Shown here piece after piece: positions 59,749 through 64,000 of a stretch of 64,000 bases of DNA (the first letter of the stretch is position 1; each line of letters starts with the position of its first letter). The stretch is from the NCBI RefSeq assembly GCF_027364955.1, contig NZ_DAHXOI010000002.1:171525-235524 (forward strand). Direction: 5' to 3'. The DNA is from Ferrimicrobium sp. GTDB lineage: Bacteria > Actinomycetota > Acidimicrobiia > Acidimicrobiales > Acidimicrobiaceae. The notes under the pieces were generated by a model. That model searched no databases. It saw nothing but the letters and a program-made list of their open reading frames with translations, and was not told where the DNA came from. The position numbers were made by a program, and so were the translations under genes.

Positions 59749-61594
59749 CACCCGCGATCCCGAGGCCGTCAAGGCCTAGTTCCGTCAGAAGCCTGTCTAC
59801 ATTCCCATGGGGAAGGTACTCAGTCGGGATGCCAAGGTTACAGAACTCCACCTGGGGATTGATCCGATGTACCGCTTGCGCAATGTACTCACCAGCGCCT
59901 CCGTGGATCAGACCATCCTCGACGGTAATGACGCGACGAGCAATGACAAGCCGCTCGATCAACTCAGCAGGACATGGCCTAATCACCCTGGGATCGATCA
60001 CTGCCACGTCATAGCCGTCCGCCTCAAGAAGATCGGCGGCCAGCAAGGCTGGCACCAGCATCTTGCCGATCCCAAGAATCACCTCAGTCCCGGATCCCTC
60101 GCGCACCACCCTGGCATGGAGACCCTCACCAACACCTCCGCGCACCACTCGAGGGGCGAGCGACTTTGAAAATCGCAACGACGATGGGCCCTCTAGCGCA
60201 ATAGCCGTACGCAACTGTACGCGAAGTTCCTCAACCGAGGAGGGCACAAAAACGCTAAGGTTGGCTACCGACAACATCTGGACGAGATCAAAAATACCGT
60301 GATGGCTCGGACCATCATCACCAGTCACTCCGGCACGATCCATCACGAACGTCACGCCAAGACCATGAAGGCCAACATCGAGATTCACCTGATCAAAGGC
60401 TCTCGACATAAACGTGGAATAGATCGCGACGACTGGATGCAACCCTGCCATGGCCATACCGGCTGCCGAGGTCACCGCGTGTTGCTCAGCAATACCAACG
60501 TCAAAAAACCGATTTGGGAACGCCTCCTCGAACGGAAGAAGACCGGTCGGTCCCCCCATGGCAGCGGTGAGAACGACGACAGACGGATTCTCCTTCCCAA
60601 TCTGGACAAGTTCCCTGGAGAATGCCTCGGTATAGGAGGCTGGGGTATCGCCTTCGATGTCAGCAAACACCTGTGGCACCTTCAGATCATGCAAACACTG
60701 CAGCTCGTCCTCTTCCGCAGGTGCGTAACCCTTACCCTTCTGGGTGAGAACATGGACGACGATCGGCCCGTTCCACTCCTTCGCTCCTGCGAGGGCATAC
60801 TCGAGTTCAGAGATGTCGTGTCCATCGATGGGACCGGTATAACGCACACCGAGCGCCTCGAAGAAGACCCTTGGCTCGATCGCCTCGCGCAGTGCTGAGG
60901 TCATATTCGCAAGCGAACTCACCGCACGATTGCCCACCCTTGGAAGATCGGTGATGACTTGCTTGATCCGATTTCGGGCCTGAATGTAGGACGGATTCAG
61001 CCGTAGTTTCGTCAGCGACGATGAGAGCCGTGAAATAGTCGGCGCGTAGGAACGTCCATTATCGTTCCAGATGATAATGATGGGAAGACGACGATGACCG
61101 ATATTGTTGAGCGCCTCATAGGCCATCCCACCCGTCAATGCGCCATCACCCACGACAGCTACTACCCTTCGGAGCGGCAGCGCCGAGGGATCGTCGGCAG
61201 CCAACTGAAACGCGGCTGCCATGCCGTAGGCATAGCTCAACGCAGTGGAAGCGTGCGAATTCTCGATCCAATCATGTTCGGACTCTGACCTGTTCGGGTA
61301 GCCAGAGAGACCTCCTCGCTGACGCAACGAATCGAAGTCGGCATTACGACCGGTGAGAAGCTTGTGGGGGTAGGCCTGGTGTCCAGTATCGAAGAGGAGA
61401 ACATCACGTGGGGAGTCAAAACTACGGTGGAGAGCGAGCGTGATCTCAACCGACCCCAGGTTAGAGCCAAGGTGCCCTCCATTTTTCGAGACCGTGCTAA
61501 CGATCCTCTGTCGAATCTGGTGAGCGAGCTCTTCAAGCTCGACGTTGCTCAACTCCGCAAGATCACTCGGACCCTTGACGTTCTCTAAATCCAT
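59693..61594 (-). CDS. dxs: 1-deoxy-D-xylulose-5-phosphate synthase
   Basis: A 633-residue thiamine-diphosphate enzyme, first step of the MEP isoprenoid pathway (pyruvate + glyceraldehyde-3-phosphate). GGHLGSNLGSVEITLALH near the start, VVGDGALTGGMAYEAL (about 145; ThDP motif) and DVGIAEQHAVTSAAGMA (about 365; transketolase-type) are diagnostic. ATG 61594 fits the family length; a longer frame adds 27 unrelated residues. It is next to the carotenoid genes it feeds, and overlaps the SRAP gene at its 3' end. Confidence 0.95.
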   Translation of the reverse strand: MDLENVKGPSDLAELSNVELEELAHQIRQRIVSTVSKNGGHLGSNLGSVEITLALHRSFDSPRDVLLFDTGHQAYPHKLLTGRNADFDSLRQRGGLSGYPNRSESEHDWIENSHASTALSYAYGMAAAFQLAADDPSALPLRRVVAVVGDGALTGGMAYEALNNIGHRRLPIIIIWNDNGRSYAPTISRLSSSLTKLRLNPSYIQARNRIKQVITDLPRVGNRAVSSLANMTSALREAIEPRVFFEALGVRYTGPIDGHDISELEYALAGAKEWNGPIVVHVLTQKGKGYAPAEEDELQCLHDLKVPQVFADIEGDTPASYTEAFSRELVQIGKENPSVVVLTAAMGGPTGLLPFEEAFPNRFFDVGIAEQHAVTSAAGMAMAGLHPVVAIYSTFMSRAFDQVNLDVGLHGLGVTFVMDRAGVTGDDGPSHHGIFDLVQMLSVANLSVFVPSSVEELRVQLRTAIALEGPSSLRFSKSLAPRVVRGGVGEGLHARVVREGSGTEVILGIGKMLVPALLAADLLEADGYDVAVIDPRVIRPCPAELIERLVIARRVITVEDGLIHGGAGEYIAQAVHRINPQVEFCNLGIPTEYLPHGNVDRLLTELGLDGLGIAGASRAFLAQTEDSARRVER

Positions 61595-61823
61595 ATGCTG
61601 TACCGACTCCAACCGCTCTGCGACGCTGCAAAGAACTACCTCAATACTATCGCAACAGACGTCTCTCATAGCCAACCACAGACCCGGCTTCAGGATTCCA
61701 TCCGCTTTGCGTTTGCTCCTCTTACCCTTCTGGTCTGATCATCACCCTCTGATGCACAAGGAGATCGATAGACGGTCATACCGGTCGCCATAATCCACCA
61801 AGGCGCGTTAGGCTAAGGTTCCG

Positions 61824-62159
61824 ATGGCACATCTCCAGTACCTGATCCTGATGGCACTCTGCCTGGTGGTTACCATACCGCTAGAGGTGCTTGGTGCTCG
61901 CGTTTGGCGTCAACCCTTCAGACTCTTCGCCACCGTCGTACCGGTTGCAGTTGTGTTTTCGCTCTTTGACGCCCTCTCTATCAAGCAGGGATTGTGGACC
62001 TACGCCCGTCGCTATACCACGGGAATCAAAATCGCCGGCGTGCTGCCCATCGAGGAGATCGCCTTCTTTATCGTCATTCCGATCTGCGCCCTACTCACCT
62101 TTGAAACAGTCCAGCATCGCCACCAGATTATCGCACGACTTCGGCGGCGGGGAGCCTGA
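61824..62159 (+). CDS. crtYc: Lycopene beta-cyclase subunit, CrtYc type
   Basis: A 111-residue membrane protein with three helices. FDALSIKQGLWTYARRYTTG followed by GVLPIEEIAFFIVIP is the conserved PIEE motif of the lycopene cyclase domain. Heterodimeric cyclases of this type are built from CrtYc and CrtYd in Actinobacteria and close the rings of carotenoids in the membrane. The stop overlaps the next ATG (TGATG), so the two subunits are co-translated. Confidence 0.9.
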   Translation: MAHLQYLILMALCLVVTIPLEVLGARVWRQPFRLFATVVPVAVVFSLFDALSIKQGLWTYARRYTTGIKIAGVLPIEEIAFFIVIPICALLTFETVQHRHQIIARLRRRGA

Positions 62160-62473
62160 TGGGTCTTTACACGATTGAGGCACTCACAGCTGTCATCATC
62201 GTCGTGGCGATCGACCTCGCGGTCACCAAGTCCAAAGCCGTCAAGACTCTGAACTTCTGGATTGCCTGGATCATCGTCGCGCTCTTCCAAATCCCCGTCG
62301 ATGGCTGGCTCACCAAACTATCGAGCCCTATTGTGATCTATAACTCCCACGACTTCTCCGGGATTCGCTTTCCTCTGTCCATTCCGATCGAAGATTTTGC
62401 CTACGGCTTCGCCTTGACACTGCTGACCATCAGCATCTGGCTGCGCGTTCAACCCACCGGTAACCGCCGGTGA
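62159..62473 (+). CDS. crtYd: Lycopene beta-cyclase subunit, CrtYd type
   Basis: A 104-residue membrane protein with three helices. FPLSIPIEDFAYGFALTLLT has the second PIED/E motif of the lycopene cyclase fold, and the preceding SGIRFPL segment the conserved ring-closing region. It partners with the CrtYc-type subunit encoded directly before it to turn lycopene into beta-carotene. Confidence 0.88.
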   Translation: MGLYTIEALTAVIIVVAIDLAVTKSKAVKTLNFWIAWIIVALFQIPVDGWLTKLSSPIVIYNSHDFSGIRFPLSIPIEDFAYGFALTLLTISIWLRVQPTGNRR

Positions 62474-62609
62474 CCGTCACCCTGACCCGGTGACCAGTTA
62501 AGCCCTTGCTGGAGACAACCACCGCCACCGGAAAGCTACCCAGGCTGAGGATGGAGAATAATTAGCGCGAGCACGGTGTTAGAATTAAAGCAATCACAAG
62601 GAGAGCCCT

Positions 62610-63077
62610 ATGACGTTTATTGCGATTCTCATCGCTACCTTCATCGTGATGGAGCCAGTCGCCTATCTCGCCCACCGGGCGATCATGCACGGTGCGGCCT
62701 GGTTGCTTCATGCCTCACATCATCGCCCCCGCGAGACGACCTTCGAGGCGAATGACCTTTTCCCGATCGGTTTTGCCTTACCTACGATCGTCCTCTTCTG
62801 GTTTGCGACCTCACACCCAGTCTTGCTGCCAATCGCTATCGGCATCACGCTATACGGCGTCGCCTACAGTTTCGTACACGACTTCTACATCCACCAGAGG
62901 CTTGGGGTGATTCCCAAGGTACGCTATCTCGAGTACCTCAAGCATGCTCATGCCCTCCATCATCTGTACAACGAGGAACCCTACGGTATGCTCGCTCCAA
63001 TCCTACCCGCCCGGTTACGGCCGATGATGGAGCTTGAAGTTGTACAAAACTGGAACCCGAGTTCGGTAAAGCCCTAA
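62610..63077 (+). CDS. crtZ: Beta-carotene hydroxylase (CrtZ type)
   Basis: A 155-residue di-iron membrane hydroxylase of the fatty-acid hydroxylase superfamily. The histidine motifs are in order HRAIMH, HASHH, HDFYIH and HALHH, matching the HX4H-HX2HH-HX4H-HX2HH pattern of CrtZ. It adds 3-hydroxyl groups to beta-carotene to give zeaxanthin. AAGGAG lies 7 bp before the ATG. It follows the cyclase genes by 136 bp, with the phytoene part of the pathway not in this window. Confidence 0.9.
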   Translation: MTFIAILIATFIVMEPVAYLAHRAIMHGAAWLLHASHHRPRETTFEANDLFPIGFALPTIVLFWFATSHPVLLPIAIGITLYGVAYSFVHDFYIHQRLGVIPKVRYLEYLKHAHALHHLYNEEPYGMLAPILPARLRPMMELEVVQNWNPSSVKP

Positions 63078-63149
63078 CACAGGTTCACCCATCACGACGG
63101 CAAAAAGATCTCAGCGGCGGGGCTGAGGGCGCCTGTCGCACGCACTCGC

Positions 63150-63387
63150 CCACCTACTCTCGCCGGGGTGGGATCGTTACCCTCATCAGGGACAAGTGCG
63201 AACACTGCGCAACAAGCCGATGGTTGTACTGAGCGTGCACCACGGCTGGTATGGTGCTTGCTGGGTGAACCGAGTACGGGCGCCTTGCACCCCTAGCGGC
63301 GGCTTTGGAAACGGTGCGGTGTTGACCATGGTTCTCTGTCACAGTTAGCGATTTCATGGTAGTCCATTCCATCGCCTCGCAAGACCG
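63150..63387 (-). ncRNA. Candidate omegaRNA / right-end region of the TnpB element
   Basis: The 240 bases directly downstream of the tnpB stop are the position where IS200/IS605 elements encode the omegaRNA, which overlaps the tnpB 3' end and runs into the transposon end. On the minus strand the region has short inverted GC-rich segments consistent with a structured RNA, but no motif proves it. The end of the element and the guide cannot be placed by eye. Confidence 0.3.
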
Positions 63388-64000
63388 CTAAGCGGCTTGC
63401 TCCGGGGCACCTGCAATGCCCGGAACCGCTCCGTCTATCGGCAGTCCCCACCGTTGCCGGTGTCTCGTGTCGAGTAGTTGGAGGGTGTTCTTACGCGAGC
63501 GTGGGCCAGTGTGATCCGTGGTTTGTCGAGAACGTCTCGACAGGATCACTCGGGCAGCGTTCACGTCCGCGTGAAGTCTTAGTCCGCAAAAGCCACACTT
63601 GAACCGTGCACTATTGCGGTTGTTCTTGTTGGTATAACCGCACCCTGAACATTCACAGCTTGTCCAAGGACTCGGCACCTCAGTGACGGTGATACCATGC
63701 TTGGTGGTGAGCGCAGCTAGTCGCGCTTTAATAACAGCCCTTCCTGTGCGCGTCAGTATGCGGTTCATTCGTTTGGATAGTCCGCCACCACGAAAATCGA
63801 GCTTTTCTACAACCAGCTCGTGGACGGACTCTTCACCGTAACGCGCAGCAAGACTGTTGAGTAGTCGCCCAATCTCGTTGGTGACGTAGCCGGTGATGCG
63901 TGACTGTAACTGTCGGTAGTAAGGATCGGTCTTCAACCTGATACCACGTCTTTGTAGATCAGTGGTATACGGCTCAAGGATTGAGTCAAGTTCTCTTAAC
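63388..64000 (-). CDS. tnpB: TnpB (IS200/IS605 OrfB) RNA-guided nuclease, C-terminal part, runs off window
   Basis: The frame is open to the window edge, so the gene continues to the right. Visible are about 204 residues: a helical part, VVEKLDF with the RuvC-II Glu, SCECSGCGYTNKNNRN with FKCGFCG forming the four-Cys zinc ribbon, and HADVNAARVI with the RuvC-III Asp. TnpB cuts DNA guided by omegaRNA. The remaining C-terminal tail looks intact, with stop at 63388. An internal TTG at 63936 is not the true start, because coding potential continues upstream in frame. No TnpA is visible. Confidence 0.88.
   Translation of the reverse strand, partial: LRELDSILEPYTTDLQRRGIRLKTDPYYRQLQSRITGYVTNEIGRLLNSLAARYGEESVHELVVEKLDFRGGGLSKRMNRILTRTGRAVIKARLAALTTKHGITVTEVPSPWTSCECSGCGYTNKNNRNSARFKCGFCGLRLHADVNAARVILSRRSRQTTDHTGPRSRKNTLQLLDTRHRQRWGLPIDGAVPGIAGAPEQAA

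Overview
The window looks like a contiguous piece of an actinobacterial chromosome, most likely from an acidophilic member of the Acidimicrobiia (inference). The support is a moderately high GC content, the gene order metG-tatD-cell-wall protein-rsmA-ispE that is typical of Actinobacteria, two tiny basic ribosomal proteins (bS22-like and bL37-like), actinobacterial-type split lycopene cyclase genes, and several probable leaderless genes. The species cannot be fixed from sequence alone.

Bases 1 to about 28,370 are one end of an integrative conjugative or mobilisable element. Its tyrosine recombinase (27117-28253) lies directly beside a tRNA-Gln gene (28372-28447), the probable attachment site; the other end lies left of the window. 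The element has a type IV secretion core: a small two-helix membrane protein, a VirB4-type ATPase, and on the opposite strand a tightly overlapping operon of five genes (3212-11155) that includes a sigma-region-2-like protein, a large acidic membrane protein and a VirD4/TraG coupling ATPase. A second, complete sigma-70-family protein follows. Further right are unknown element genes, an IS3 transposase remnant, two metabolic genes (aldo/keto reductase and glyoxalase-fold protein), a truncated AbiEii-like gene, an ArdC antirestriction protein, a complete ECF-type vitamin transporter with a lipoprotein behind a cobalamin riboswitch, a YqaJ-type nuclease, an SF1 helicase and two excisionase-like HTH proteins. 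No relaxase is visible. A recurring decamer, GCATATACAT, or a related TATATA box lies a few bases upstream of several element start codons. This suggests an element-wide, partly leaderless promoter system, possibly read by the element's own sigma factors.

From 28.4 to 40.7 kb is housekeeping DNA: bS22-like gene, ispE, rsmA, a double-psi-beta-barrel protein where rpfB usually sits, tatD, metG, rsmI, a DUF192-like gene, ychF, bL37-like gene, a DUF2269 membrane protein, a cysteine desulfurase, kynureninase and galT. An array of five 19-bp repeats lies at 36.2 kb.

From 41 to 50.3 kb is central carbon metabolism: a GH15 glucosidase or trehalase, glucose-6-phosphate dehydrogenase and a ROK glucokinase on one strand form a route from glucoside to glucose-6-phosphate to the oxidative pentose phosphate pathway. 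An MFS protein, a PfkB kinase and aminopeptidase N follow. From 50.4 to 54 kb is a four-gene cluster of glycosyltransferase, methyltransferase, alpha/alpha-toroid protein and second methyltransferase. At 54.9-57.8 kb a soluble MgtE-N/CBS protein faces an Nramp-like transporter whose two canonical metal-binding motifs are altered. The right end holds a methyltransferase, an SRAP protein, dxs, a split lycopene cyclase and CrtZ (carotenoid synthesis), and the C-terminal part of a TnpB gene running off the window.
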